Made by a program: the position numbers and the translations under genes. This document shows positions 41,157-49,261 of a stretch of DNA of 64,000 nucleotides, one piece after another. Each line of letters opens with the position of its first letter. Position 1 is the stretch's first letter. The notes under the pieces were generated by a model that worked only from the letters and a program-made list of their open reading frames with translations, did not search any database and was not told where the DNA came from. The DNA is from Nocardia sp. alder85J (lineage in GTDB: Bacteria > Actinomycetota > Actinomycetes > Mycobacteriales > Mycobacteriaceae). Where the stretch lies: NCBI RefSeq assembly GCF_020176955.2, contig NZ_JAIUCZ020000001.1, positions 62,001 to 126,000 of the forward strand, written 5' to 3'.

Positions 41157-42350
41157 GTGACCAGCGACAACTACACTCCCGACGGTGGCGACGCCGTCGT
41201 CGGCGCCTTCGACGCGATCGGTTCGGACTACATCTTCTGCGCCTCCGGCTCGGAGTGGGCGCCGGTGTGGGAGTCGCTGGCGCGACGGCCTGCCGGCCCC
41301 GCGCTACCTGGACCTGCTGCACGAGACCGTGGCCGTGGGCATGGCCACGGGCTACGGCCTGGTGACCCGGCGGGCGCAGGGGGTGCTGCTGCACGCCGGC
41401 CCCGGCCTGTTGCAGGGGTCGATGGCGGTGCACGGGGCGCTGCTGGCCGGGGTGCCGATGGTGGTGGCCTCCTCGGAGTCGATCACCTACGGTGACGGTC
41501 CGGGCCCGGATCCCGGCGGCCAGTGGTACCGCAACCTGTCCTTCGTCGGCGGGATGCAGGGCATCGCGGCGCCGTTCACCAAGTGGGCCAACCAGGTCGG
41601 CTCGGTGTCGACCATTACCTGGAGGGCGGCGTCGCCGCCACGCTGCGTGCGCTGGCCCGGCTGGCCCGGGAACAGCGGCTGACCGATCGGGCGGCCGAAA
41701 GCCCTTACCGGGCAACTCAATTGGCGCGTCACACCGATGAGGTACAGGCGCTCGAGCAGATCGAGGAACGCGCCGCCGCCGGGACCGCGATCGATCCGGT
41801 GCTGGTCGCCGCCACACTGCGCCGGCTGCTGGCCGACGAGGATCCGATCGTGGTGGACGAGACCATCACCCACAGCCGGGTGGTACAGCGGCATCTGCGT
41901 CGCGAGACCCCCGACTCGTATTTCTATGTGCAGGGCGGGCTCGGCCAGGGCATCGCCGTCGCACTCGGCGTGAAACTGGCCGCCCCGGACCGGACCGTGG
42001 TCTTCACCGTCGGCGATGGCGCCTATCTCTACAACCCGATCGTGCAGTCGCTGCACGCCTCGCAGGCCCATGACCTGCCGGTGCTGATCGTGGTGTTCAA
42101 CGATCACAAGTACCTCTCGATGCAGATGAACCATCTGCGCTTCTACCCCGACGGCGCCGCGGTGGACACCGGCGAGTGGCTGGGTGTGGACCTGTCCACC
42201 CAGCCCGACCCGGCCCGGTTCGCCGAACCATTCGGTTTCCACACCGAAAGCGTCACCACCGCAAGCGATCTCGAAGCCGCCCTGGACCGGGCGCTGAAAT
42301 CCGTGCGCGGCGGCACCACCGCCGTCGTCAACGTCGCCGTCTCCCGCTGA
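41157..42350 (+). pseudogene. Thiamine-diphosphate enzyme with frameshift and missing middle domain
   Basis: Starting from a GTG at 41157 the sequence reads as the beginning of an acetolactate-synthase-like protein (DAVVGAFDAIGSDYIFCASGSEW). Near 41283 the frame shifts; it resumes with LPAPRYLDLLHETVAVGMATGYGL through KWANQVGSVSTI. At about 41609 it shifts again and resumes late in the protein: DEDPIVVDETITHS, YVQGGLGQGIAVALG and the TPP motif GDGAYLYNP with VVFNDHKY. Total coding length is about 400 residues instead of about 550; the central domain is absent. The enzyme cannot work as encoded. It may have been a benzoylformate decarboxylase-like or oxalyl-CoA decarboxylase-like protein. Confidence 0.82.
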
Positions 42351-42373
42351 CCCTCACCCGGAGTGTGATATCC

Positions 42374-43447
42374 GTGCCACCGGCCACAGTCGTCGTTCCC
42401 GCCGCGGAACTGACCACCTTCTTCACCGCATTGTTCACCCGCGCGGGCACATCCGCCGAGCACGCGGCCACCGTCGCCGAGGTGCTGGCGTGGGCGAGCC
42501 TGCGCGGCGTCGACTCGCACGGCGCCTCCCGGGTGCCGCGCTACCTGGAACTGCTGGATTCCGGTGAGGCGAACAAGAATCCGGACCTGCGCCTGAGCTC
42601 CACCGCCGCCGCCGTCGCCGTGCTGGACGCCGACCGCGCCCCCGGCCCGGTGGCGCTCACCGCCGCCGCGGACGAGGCGATCACCCGCGCCCGCGCCCGC
42701 GCCACCGGTATCGGCGCGGTCGGCGTGCGCCGCACCGTGCACACCGGCGCCATCGGCTACTACACCGCGCGCATCGCCGAGGCCGGCCTGATCGGCATCG
42801 GCTTCGTCGCGGGCATGCCGAACATGAGCTACACCGGCGTCAAGGGCGCCGCGGTCGCCACCAGCCCACTGGCCATCGCGGTTCCCGCGGCGACCCACAG
42901 CACCCCGCTGCTGGACATGGCCACCGCGGGCATCGCGCTCGGCAGGATCGCCCAATTCCGCAATGCCGGAAAGCCATTGCCGGCGGGCACCGCCGCCACC
43001 GCGGACGGCACCCCCACCACCGACCCGAACCTGGCGACGATGCCCCTGCCCCTCGGCGGCGCCAAGGGCGCGGGCATGTCGCTGCTGTTCGAACTGCTCA
43101 CCAGCGTCCTGGTCGGCGCACCGATCCTCTCGTCCTTCCACAGCGACGACCCCGAAGGCCGCGTACACCGCCAGAACGCCCTGATCATCGCCCTGGACCC
43201 GGCCGCCTTCGGCGACCGGGACCGGTTCACCACCGCCGTCGACACCACCCTGGACACCCTGAAGTCCCTGCCGCGCGCCGACGCGAGCACCGACATCCGC
43301 TATCCGGGCGAATCCTCCTCGGCGACAGCGCAACAGCGTGCCACCAGCGGCATCCCGGTCGCCGCCAAGGTCTGGGCCGAACTCGAAACCGCCGCGGAGA
43401 AGCTCGGCGTAGCCGTCCCGGCTCCGGTGGGGAAGCCTTTCACCTGA
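42374..43447 (+). CDS. Malate/L-lactate/ureidoglycolate dehydrogenase (LDH2) family, 357 aa
   Basis: The LDH2 fold marks are present: EVLAWASLRGVDSHGASRVPRYL with the catalytic His49, GIGAVGVRRTVHTGAIGYY, MPNMSYTG, TSPLAIAVP, and a late PLGGAKGAGMSLLFELLTSVL. Family members use NAD(P) to interconvert 2-oxo and 2-hydroxy acids. The GTG at 42374 was chosen over earlier GTGs that are too close to the CGGAG ribosome site. It follows the TPP enzyme by 23 bases, so 2-oxoacid metabolism is a common theme of this unit together with lhgO. Confidence 0.9.
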   Translation: MPPATVVVPAAELTTFFTALFTRAGTSAEHAATVAEVLAWASLRGVDSHGASRVPRYLELLDSGEANKNPDLRLSSTAAAVAVLDADRAPGPVALTAAADEAITRARARATGIGAVGVRRTVHTGAIGYYTARIAEAGLIGIGFVAGMPNMSYTGVKGAAVATSPLAIAVPAATHSTPLLDMATAGIALGRIAQFRNAGKPLPAGTAATADGTPTTDPNLATMPLPLGGAKGAGMSLLFELLTSVLVGAPILSSFHSDDPEGRVHRQNALIIALDPAAFGDRDRFTTAVDTTLDTLKSLPRADASTDIRYPGESSSATAQQRATSGIPVAAKVWAELETAAEKLGVAVPAPVGKPFT

Positions 43448-43491
43448 TCGCACTGCGCACTCGGCGTTGGTCCGAGGAGTGGGATATCCCG

Positions 43492-43690
43492 GTGGTCGAT
43501 TTCGGTCGGCCGATATCGGCCGAGGAGATCCAGCAGACCGCCCGAGCATGCCCAGGCTCGCGTGGCGTTGGACCGAGCGGCGCTCACCGTGGTGTCGCCG
43601 TCGGTCCTGCTGGAGGTCGAGCACATCGTCACGCGGAACGCCGGCCGGGTACCGCGTCGACGACTGGTTGTTGCGCGCGCAGGCCGACGG
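43492..43690 (+). pseudogene. Fragmented PIN-domain (VapC-like) toxin gene
   Basis: In three different frames this stretch gives VVDFGRPISAEEIQQ, then ALDRAALTVVSPSVLLEVEHIVTRNAG, then GYRVDDWLLRAQADGRVELP. The second and third are typical of the middle of PIN-domain toxins (TVVSPSVLAEV, then a helix with ELP). The gene lacks a start, the first Asp of the PIN site and the C-terminus. At least two frameshifts separate the parts. The first peptide may come from a different gene, perhaps the antitoxin. Confidence 0.5.
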
Positions 43691-43769
43691 GCGCGTCGAA
43701 CTACCCGTGGTTGCGGCCGGCCTCTGTCGCCGAGGCCGGGGCGAGGTCGGGCGCGCTGCGGGTTCGCCG

Positions 43770-44412
43770 TGAACGCGGCGGTGAGGTGTCGTGCGAGGAC
43801 GTCGGGTGCCTGCGCGTGCGCCAGATGTCCCTGGCCGGGCAGGCGGACGACGGTGGCCTGGGGGAGGGCGGCGGTGAAGGTCGTGAAGGTGGTGCCGTAC
43901 GGGGGTCGGCCCTCGTTCAGTTCGCCGAGCAGCAGGGTGACCGGGATCGGGAGTTTCGGGTATCTGTGCAGGGCGGGGTGGTGGGCGTCGAGGGCGGTGA
44001 GTTCGTCGGCCAGGGGTGGTGCGAGGCGGCGCAGGGCCGGCCAGGTCGGTGTGCTACGCAGGGCCGCAACGTATTCCGTGGAGAAGCCCGCGTTCGGTGG
44101 CGGCCTCCAGCGCGATGAGGCCGCCGTAGCTCCAGCCGAACAGCGTGACGCCGCCGCCGAGGATGTCGAGCACGTGGTGCAGGTCGTCGATCTCGGTGCG
44201 CACCGAATAGCCGGGGCCGAGGGGCCGCTGGGTTCCCGGCCGCGGCGGTCGATCGTCACCACCGGGGACGGTCCCTCGAGGTGGTCGACGACCGGTTGCC
44301 AGCTCGCCGCGTCGGCCATGACGCCGGGTAACAGCACCAGGGGTGGGCCCTCGCCGTCGCGGATCGTGGCGGTCAGCGTGGTGCCGGACCGGTGGAATCG
44401 GAGTGGTCGCAC
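43770..44412 (-). pseudogene. Alpha/beta hydrolase with two frameshifts
   Basis: From a GTG at 44412 the minus strand reads RPLRFHRSGTTLTATIRDG, PPLVLLPGVMADAASW (oxyanion region) and VVTIDRRGR. The next part, EIDDLHHVLDILGGGVTLFGWSYGG with the GWSYGG nucleophile elbow, lies in another frame. The C-terminal part, PIPVTLLLGELNEG and RLPGQGHLAHAQAPDVLA with the catalytic His, returns to the first frame. Two compensating indels thus break the centre. The 3' end merges with the decayed PIN gene. Sequencing error cannot be excluded. Confidence 0.7.
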
Positions 44413-44431
44413 AGGTGGCGGCCTTTCTATG

Positions 44432-44457
44432 CCCGAACGTTCGGGCCGAACGTTCGG
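44432..44457. promoter_or_regulatory. Two tandem copies of the palindrome CCGAACGTTCGG
   Basis: CCCGAACGTTCGGG (44432-44445) is followed at once by CCGAACGTTCGG (44446-44457). Each is a perfect palindrome, arranged head to tail 20 bases upstream of the broken hydrolase. This looks like a double operator for a TetR-type repressor, but no such gene is adjacent. It may have been lost with the surrounding genes. Confidence 0.5.
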
Positions 44458-44509
44458 GTTCTCCCGGCCCGGGATCCACCGTGCGATGCCGTCCCGCTCG
44501 CGCGCCGGT

Positions 44510-44935
44510 GGTCCGCCGCCAGCTTCACCCCCGGCGACCTCGGCTATCCGGTGTTCGACACCAGGATCGGCCGGATCGGCCTGCTGGGTGTGGACGCCGC
44601 CGCCGTTGTACGACGACTCCGGCACCTGCATGGCCGCCTATCCGACCATGTCCGCCGCGCACGTCAACAGTGTCTTCCTCGCCGCGGCCGACCGGATCGG
44701 CACCGAGCGCACCTCGGGATTCATGGGCAATTCGCTGATCCCGGGCACCGACGGCTGGCCGATCGGCCGGATCGCGGGGCCCGACGAGGACACCATCCTG
44801 TACGCCGACATCGACCTGACCGCGGCCCGCTCGGCGCCGATCTGGAACGCGCTCAACGACCTGCACCGCGACCGCCGCACCGATCTCTACGATCCGATGC
44901 TCGGCTATCGTGGCGGAAATGCGCTGCCGCGCTGA
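44510..44935 (+). pseudogene. Nitrilase/carbon-nitrogen hydrolase remnant
   Basis: The stretch first reads SFTPGDLGYPVFDTRIGRIGLL, the block just before the nucleophilic Cys in nitrilase-superfamily enzymes. Then the frame changes. It resumes with AAHVNSVFLAAADRIGTERT, NSLIPGTDGWPIG, ILYADIDLTAARSA and TDLYDPMLGYRGG, which is the C-terminal half of the same family. The N-terminus with the catalytic Glu and Lys, and the Cys region, are missing. The 209 bases up to the UbiD-like gene hold no convincing gene. Confidence 0.75.
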
Positions 44936-45144
44936 GGAATTCATGGCCGATTGGACGATCCCGGGAACCGCGGCCGTCGCCGAGGTCCGGCCCGGACCGG
45001 CGCGGTGTCCGGGCCCCGATGCGCGCGGCCCGAGTATGCCGCCACACGTGGAGCGGATGGCCGGCCCCGGCGACTTCACCGCCGCCATGGCCCGGGTCGG
45101 TCGCTCCCGGCGGCGCACCGGCGCGGCTCACGGATAGGTGAGGT

Positions 45145-46056
45145 TCAGGTCCGGGGCGAAGGGGCGGGGGTCGACGTGTAGCCGGGGAATTCCGGCATGG
45201 CGTGGCCGGTGCGGGTGTTCTGGTCTGCGGCCTCGCGGACGTTCGGCAGGATCATGCCCTCGATCACCACCTCGGCGGCGGCGATCGCCCGCTGCGGCAC
45301 GGTGAGGCAGTCGGTCAATTCCACCGGGCGGCCGCGCAATCCGCCCGCGATGTGCAGTTCGTCGTAGCCGTAGGGCGTGGTCGGCGCCTCGAAGCAGGCG
45401 CCGATGTGGATCGCCGGGTCCAGGCCCATGTTCACCGAGACCGCGAGCGGTCTGCCTTGGGCCTCCGCCTTCTTCCGGAATTCGTCGATGTGGCGGCCGG
45501 GGGCGAAGAAGATCGTCATCCGGTCCGGGCCCTGCACGCACAGGCGGTGGATCGTGACGTCGGTGCCGGCCTCGGGATCGCTGGACAGCACCAGGCCCAG
45601 GCAGAAGTATGGGCCCGCGTCCTGATCGGTATTGGTCGGCGCGGGCAGGATCTTCCGCAGGTCGAAGCCCGGATCGTCGGCCCGGTGCACCACCTCGCGG
45701 CAGGGCGGGATGTCGGCGGCGACCTCGATCGGCGCGATCGCGTCGTCGATGGCGGCGGCCATCCGCTGCGTCAGCCGCCGCGGCGGCGAATCCAGCAGCA
45801 GCCCGACCCGTTCCCGGCTTGCCATGAGCCCCACCAGAACCCGAGCTCCCGGATATCCGATGACGGATTCGAACAGCATCGCCGGGCCGAGCCGGGTGGG
45901 CCGTTCGACGGTGCCGCCCGCGCCGATCCGCTTGTAGACGCCCGCGAGTTCGCCGCTGGGATCCACCGGATGCGAGGTCTCGAGCAGTTGCCCGGGATGG
46001 CGCCGCAGCAGCTCCAGGGCCGAGCGCAGGTCGTGCACGCCGGAACCGTCGGTCAT
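45145..46056 (-). pseudogene. UbiD-family decarboxylase, C-terminally truncated, 303 aa
   Basis: The sequence follows UbiD decarboxylases from RSALELLRRHPGQL through FESVIGYPGARVLVG, DIPPCREVVH, YFCLGLVLSSDPEAG, TIHRLCVQGPDRM, GRHIDEFRKKAEAQG, and VNMGLDPAIHIGA to AMPEFPGY. UbiD proteins use prenylated FMN and are about 450-500 residues; the chain here stops just after FPGY and lacks the last third, including the conserved His/Glu region that closes the active site. No ubiX-like flavin prenyltransferase is nearby. The ATG at 46056 has GGAG seven bases upstream. Truncation probably arose in the same decayed area as the genes at 43.5-44.9 kb. Confidence 0.8.
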
Positions 46057-46213
46057 CGCCGGCTCCGGTGGTCGGGCGTTGCTACGGCGGTCCGCATCAC
46101 AGCTCCTCGGGTGCCGGTGACGAATCCGAACGGTCGGTGCGTGCTGTGCCCGAGTATCGGCCGCACGCGCGCGAATTCGCGGCACCCGGGGGATCCGGGC
46201 GTGTCCGGTGCGG

Positions 46214-47218
46214 TCAGAAGTCGTCGGGGCACCCGCAGGAGCCGCGCCGGGTCAGTTCGGCGGTCAGGTGCACCACGCCCGGGTGGGCGGTGCGGGTGGC
46301 GATCTGCTCCAGCAGCAGGTCGACGGCCAGTTCGCCCATGCGGCGGGTGGGCTGCACCATCGTGCTGAGGCCCGGCCGGGTGTAGCGGGCGTATTCGATG
46401 CCGTCGAAGGCCACCATCGCCAGATCGTCCGGCACCCGCAGCCCGGCGTCGTGCGCGGCGCGCAGCATGCCCATCGCCTGGAGATCACTGGTGACGAACA
46501 CCGCGGTGGGCCGTGGCGTGGCGGCGGTGAGCGCGGCCAGCGCGTGGTACCCGGCGGCCCCGCCGAAATCCGCCCGCACCAGCGGGCCTTCGGGTAATCC
46601 GGCCTCCGCCAGCGCTTTCCGGTAACCCTGCACCCGGTCCTCGGCGGTCGACACGTGCGGGCCGCTGACACAGGCGATGGCCCGGTGCCCGTGCGCGATC
46701 AGATGCGCCACCGCCTCCCGCGCCCCGGCCACCGAATCGCACATGACATGCGCGCAGCGCGCCGGATCGATGATGCGGTCCAGGGCGACCAGCGCCATGT
46801 CCGACTCCTCGCAGGCGTCGGCGACCCCGGTCTCCCACGACGACGAGATCGCCAGCAGCCCTTCGACTCTGCGGTCGATGAAGGTACGCACATAGGCGCG
46901 CTCGCGCTCCTCGTCACCGGCGGCGTTGCCGACGAACAGGGGATAGCCGCGGGCGAAGGCGGCCGCCTCGATCACCGCCGACAGTTCGGCGAAGAACGGA
47001 TTGGCGCCGTCGGGGATCACCATGCCCAGCGCGTGCCCGCGGTTCATCCGCAGGCTGCGCGCGGACACGTTGGGCCGGTAGCCCAATTCGGCGATGGCCG
47101 CCTCGATGCGGGCGCGGGTGGCCGGTGCGACCTGGCGTGGTCCGCCGTTGATCACATAGCTCACCAGGGCGGGCGAGGTACCGGCCAGCCGCGCGACATC
47201 GGCTCGTGTGATTGCCAT
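46214..47218 (-). CDS. LacI family transcriptional regulator, 334 aa
   Basis: The N-terminal helix-turn-helix and hinge are clear: AITRADVARLAGTSPALVSYVINGG, then ATRARIEAAIAELGYRPNVSARSLR. The periplasmic-binding-protein-like effector domain begins GHALGMVIPDGANPFFAEL and ends with FDGIEYARYTRPGLSTMVQP. A Cys pair close to the C-terminus (GSCGC) is unusual but seen in some relatives. The start was set at the ATG at 47218, next to the HTH; two earlier in-frame codons are possible. It lies at the end of the long leftward cluster (112 bases after the SDR), so it may be transcribed with it. Confidence 0.92.
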   Translation of the reverse strand: MAITRADVARLAGTSPALVSYVINGGPRQVAPATRARIEAAIAELGYRPNVSARSLRMNRGHALGMVIPDGANPFFAELSAVIEAAAFARGYPLFVGNAAGDEERERAYVRTFIDRRVEGLLAISSSWETGVADACEESDMALVALDRIIDPARCAHVMCDSVAGAREAVAHLIAHGHRAIACVSGPHVSTAEDRVQGYRKALAEAGLPEGPLVRADFGGAAGYHALAALTAATPRPTAVFVTSDLQAMGMLRAAHDAGLRVPDDLAMVAFDGIEYARYTRPGLSTMVQPTRRMGELAVDLLLEQIATRTAHPGVVHLTAELTRRGSCGCPDDF

Positions 47219-47329
47219 CCCGACCATCCCTTCGTGGATCTCGTCCATCCAAGCATCCGACGGCGGTCGTGGCTGGTGAGGTCGGTCACACGTGAAAGGC
47301 GGCCTGCGACTCCACTTTTCGATGACGGG

Positions 47330-48076
47330 TCAGGTGTTGCGGCCCCCGTTCACGCCGATCACCTGGCCGGTGATGTATCCGGCCTCGGCCGAACACAGGA
47401 ATGCGCAGGCCGCGGCGATGTCCTCCGGGCGGCCGGCCCGCCGGACCGGGGTGGCCCCGGCGTGCTGGTCCACACTGCCACCGAGCAGTCCGTGCTGCTC
47501 CGAATCGCGCAGCATCGGGGTGTCGACGAAGCCGGGCGGGATGGTGTTCACCGTGATCCCGGCCGGACCCAGTTCCAGCGCAAGGGATTTCGTGAGACCG
47601 ATCAGTCCGGCCTTGGACGCCACGTAGTGGGTCATGTACTGCTGGCCGGACTGGGCGCTGGAGGAGGAGATGTTGACGATCCGGCCCCAGCCGGCGGCCA
47701 CCATGTCCGGGACGACCGCCTGCGTGCAGTAGAACGGCCCACTGAGATTGACGGCGAGGATTCGATCCCACTCCTGGTCGGTGATGTTGAGAAACCGTTT
47801 GAATCCGGTGATTCCGGCATTGTTGACCAGGACCAGTGCCGGGCCGGCGGTGTCGCGCACGCGCTGCACCGCGGCCTCCACCTGAGCCCGATCCGAGACG
47901 TCGACCCCGCCGAAAGCGGCCGCGCCGTGGCCCTTTCCGGTGATCTCGGCGGTGACCCGTTCGGCCGCTTCGGAATTGCGGTCCAGCACGGCGACGTGCA
48001 TGCCGTCCTCGGCCAGCCGGTGCGCGACGGCCCGGCCGATCCCGGATCCCGCGCCGGTGACGATCGCGGTCGTCAT
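47330..48076 (-). CDS. SDR family oxidoreductase, 248 aa (copy B of the TauD-SDR pair)
   Basis: Classical SDR: TGAGSGIG at residues 7-14, NNAG at 85-88, SSSS near 137-140, Tyr151 and Lys155. It resembles the SDR at 5714-6430 across the active site and C-terminus (NISSSS, SGQ, GLTKSLALELGP, PPGFVDTPMLR, GYITGQ and the C-terminal GVNGGRNT). Its ATG overlaps the stop of the TauD gene, as in copy A. It should use NAD(P) to oxidise an alcohol or reduce a ketone produced near the TauD enzyme. No mycofactocin-type insertion is present. Confidence 0.92.
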   Translation of the reverse strand: MTTAIVTGAGSGIGRAVAHRLAEDGMHVAVLDRNSEAAERVTAEITGKGHGAAAFGGVDVSDRAQVEAAVQRVRDTAGPALVLVNNAGITGFKRFLNITDQEWDRILAVNLSGPFYCTQAVVPDMVAAGWGRIVNISSSSAQSGQQYMTHYVASKAGLIGLTKSLALELGPAGITVNTIPPGFVDTPMLRDSEQHGLLGGSVDQHAGATPVRRAGRPEDIAAACAFLCSAEAGYITGQVIGVNGGRNT

Positions 48077-48909
48077 GCCACCGCCTCCTCGCCGGCCAGT
48101 GAGGTGCGGTGCATCAGCCGCGCCGAATGCTCGCCGTACGGGCGGGCGCGATGCAGCAGCCCGGTGTTGTCCCAGACGACGAGATCGCCGACGCGCCACC
48201 GGTGCCGGAGCACGAAGCGCGGCTGGGTCGCCCAGTCCAGCAGCCGGTCCAGCAATGCCCGGCCCTCGGGCCGGGAGCGGCCGACGACCTCGTCGGCGGT
48301 GGCGCCCAGCAGCAGGGAGCGGCGGCCGGAGCCGCGGGTCCACACCAGGGGATGTTCGCGGGCCGGATTGCGGTCCCAGGCGGCCCGTTCCCGCGGCGAC
48401 GGATTCGGGTACACCAGCAGTTGCGAGGCCGCGAAACTGTGCACCACGCGCAGGTCCGCCAGTGCGGCCTGCTCCTGCGGCGGCAGCGCCTCGTAGGCGG
48501 CGTAGGTGTTCGCGAATTCGGTGTCGCCGGTGTCGTCGGCGGCGATCTGCCGGGCGGTCAGCAGGGTCGCCTTGTCCGGGATCGCGGCGGTGGTGCCGTC
48601 GATGTGCCAGAAGAAGGTGCCCTCCCGGTATGCGGCCAATTTGCTCTGCGCCGCATCCCGGGTCACCTTCTGGATTTCCGGATGCCGTGGTTCGCCGCCC
48701 AGCGGCAGCGGCACGACCGTGCCCAGCAGCCGGCTGAAGGCCACCAGTTGGTCGTCGTCGAGATGCGCGTCCCGATAGATCACCACACCGCGCAGTTCCA
48801 GCGCGGCCGCGCATTCCGCGGCGACGCCGGGATCGACCAGGGCGGCGCCGGACAGCCCGTTGATCTGCACACCGGTGGTCGGAGTGAGTTCGGTGACGGA
48901 ATATGCCAT
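48073..48909 (-). CDS. TauD/TfdA family Fe(II)/2-oxoglutarate dioxygenase, 278 aa (copy B)
   Basis: Iron ligands His102 and Asp104 in FWHIDGTT, and His253 in TGLLHRARPYG, with Arg264 or Arg268 for 2-oxoglutarate. It is paralogous to the enzyme at 6427-7230: both share TEFA(N/S)TYAAYEA, LRVVHSF, GRRSL, GATAD and WDNTG-LHRA-PY. Copy B has a longer loop before the HxD motif. It is translated just after the small Rieske partner and overlaps the SDR. The substrate is unknown; a terminal or side-chain hydroxylation is plausible. Confidence 0.9.
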   Translation of the reverse strand: MAYSVTELTPTTGVQINGLSGAALVDPGVAAECAAALELRGVVIYRDAHLDDDQLVAFSRLLGTVVPLPLGGEPRHPEIQKVTRDAAQSKLAAYREGTFFWHIDGTTAAIPDKATLLTARQIAADDTGDTEFANTYAAYEALPPQEQAALADLRVVHSFAASQLLVYPNPSPRERAAWDRNPAREHPLVWTRGSGRRSLLLGATADEVVGRSRPEGRALLDRLLDWATQPRFVLRHRWRVGDLVVWDNTGLLHRARPYGEHSARLMHRTSLAGEEAVA

Positions 48910-48916
48910 ACCGGCC

Positions 48917-49252
48917 TCACACCGCCGGTTCGGTGACGGTGTCGAAGAACGACGCGCCGGAATCGGGGATGCGCGGTTGTTTGAACACGTTCACCGGATA
49001 GGAGACCATCACCAGCGAATACAGCAGTCGCAGCAGCCGGGTCTCGGCCTCGGGCAGCTCGTTCAGATCGAATTCGTTGAGGTATTCGATGGCGGCCTCG
49101 GCGTGCGGGGCGATCGCGTCGTAGAAGGCGTCGAGTTCCTCGATCGTCTTCGCCATCCGGGTGTCGTAGCGCTGCTGCCGGGTCGGCAGGGCCCAGTCGG
49201 TCAGATACGGTTCGAGATCGCGGAACGGTTCGGGCAGAAGTGCGGTCGTCAT
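48917..49252 (-). CDS. Small protein next to Rieske oxygenase, 111 aa
   Basis: No recognised domain. The protein is mostly helical and acidic: FRDLEPYLTDWALPTRQQRYDTRMAKTIEELDAFYDAI reads like an amphipathic helical pair, then EAAIEYLNEFDLNELPEAETRLLRLLYSLVMVSYPVNVF. There are no Cys and no membrane segment. It lies 9 bases after the Rieske gene and 7 before TauD, with an AGGAG ribosome site. The tight placement suggests an accessory or small subunit of the oxygenase, although it does not look like the usual beta subunit (cystatin-like fold, about 160-180 aa). Confidence 0.7.
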   Translation of the reverse strand: MTTALLPEPFRDLEPYLTDWALPTRQQRYDTRMAKTIEELDAFYDAIAPHAEAAIEYLNEFDLNELPEAETRLLRLLYSLVMVSYPVNVFKQPRIPDSGASFFDTVTEPAV

Positions 49253-49261
49253 CTGCTGCTC

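Noticed and set aside
44942..45137. Small plus-strand frame after the nitrilase remnant
   Set aside because: No ribosome site, no motif, Pro/Arg-rich and inside a decayed region; not reported as a gene.
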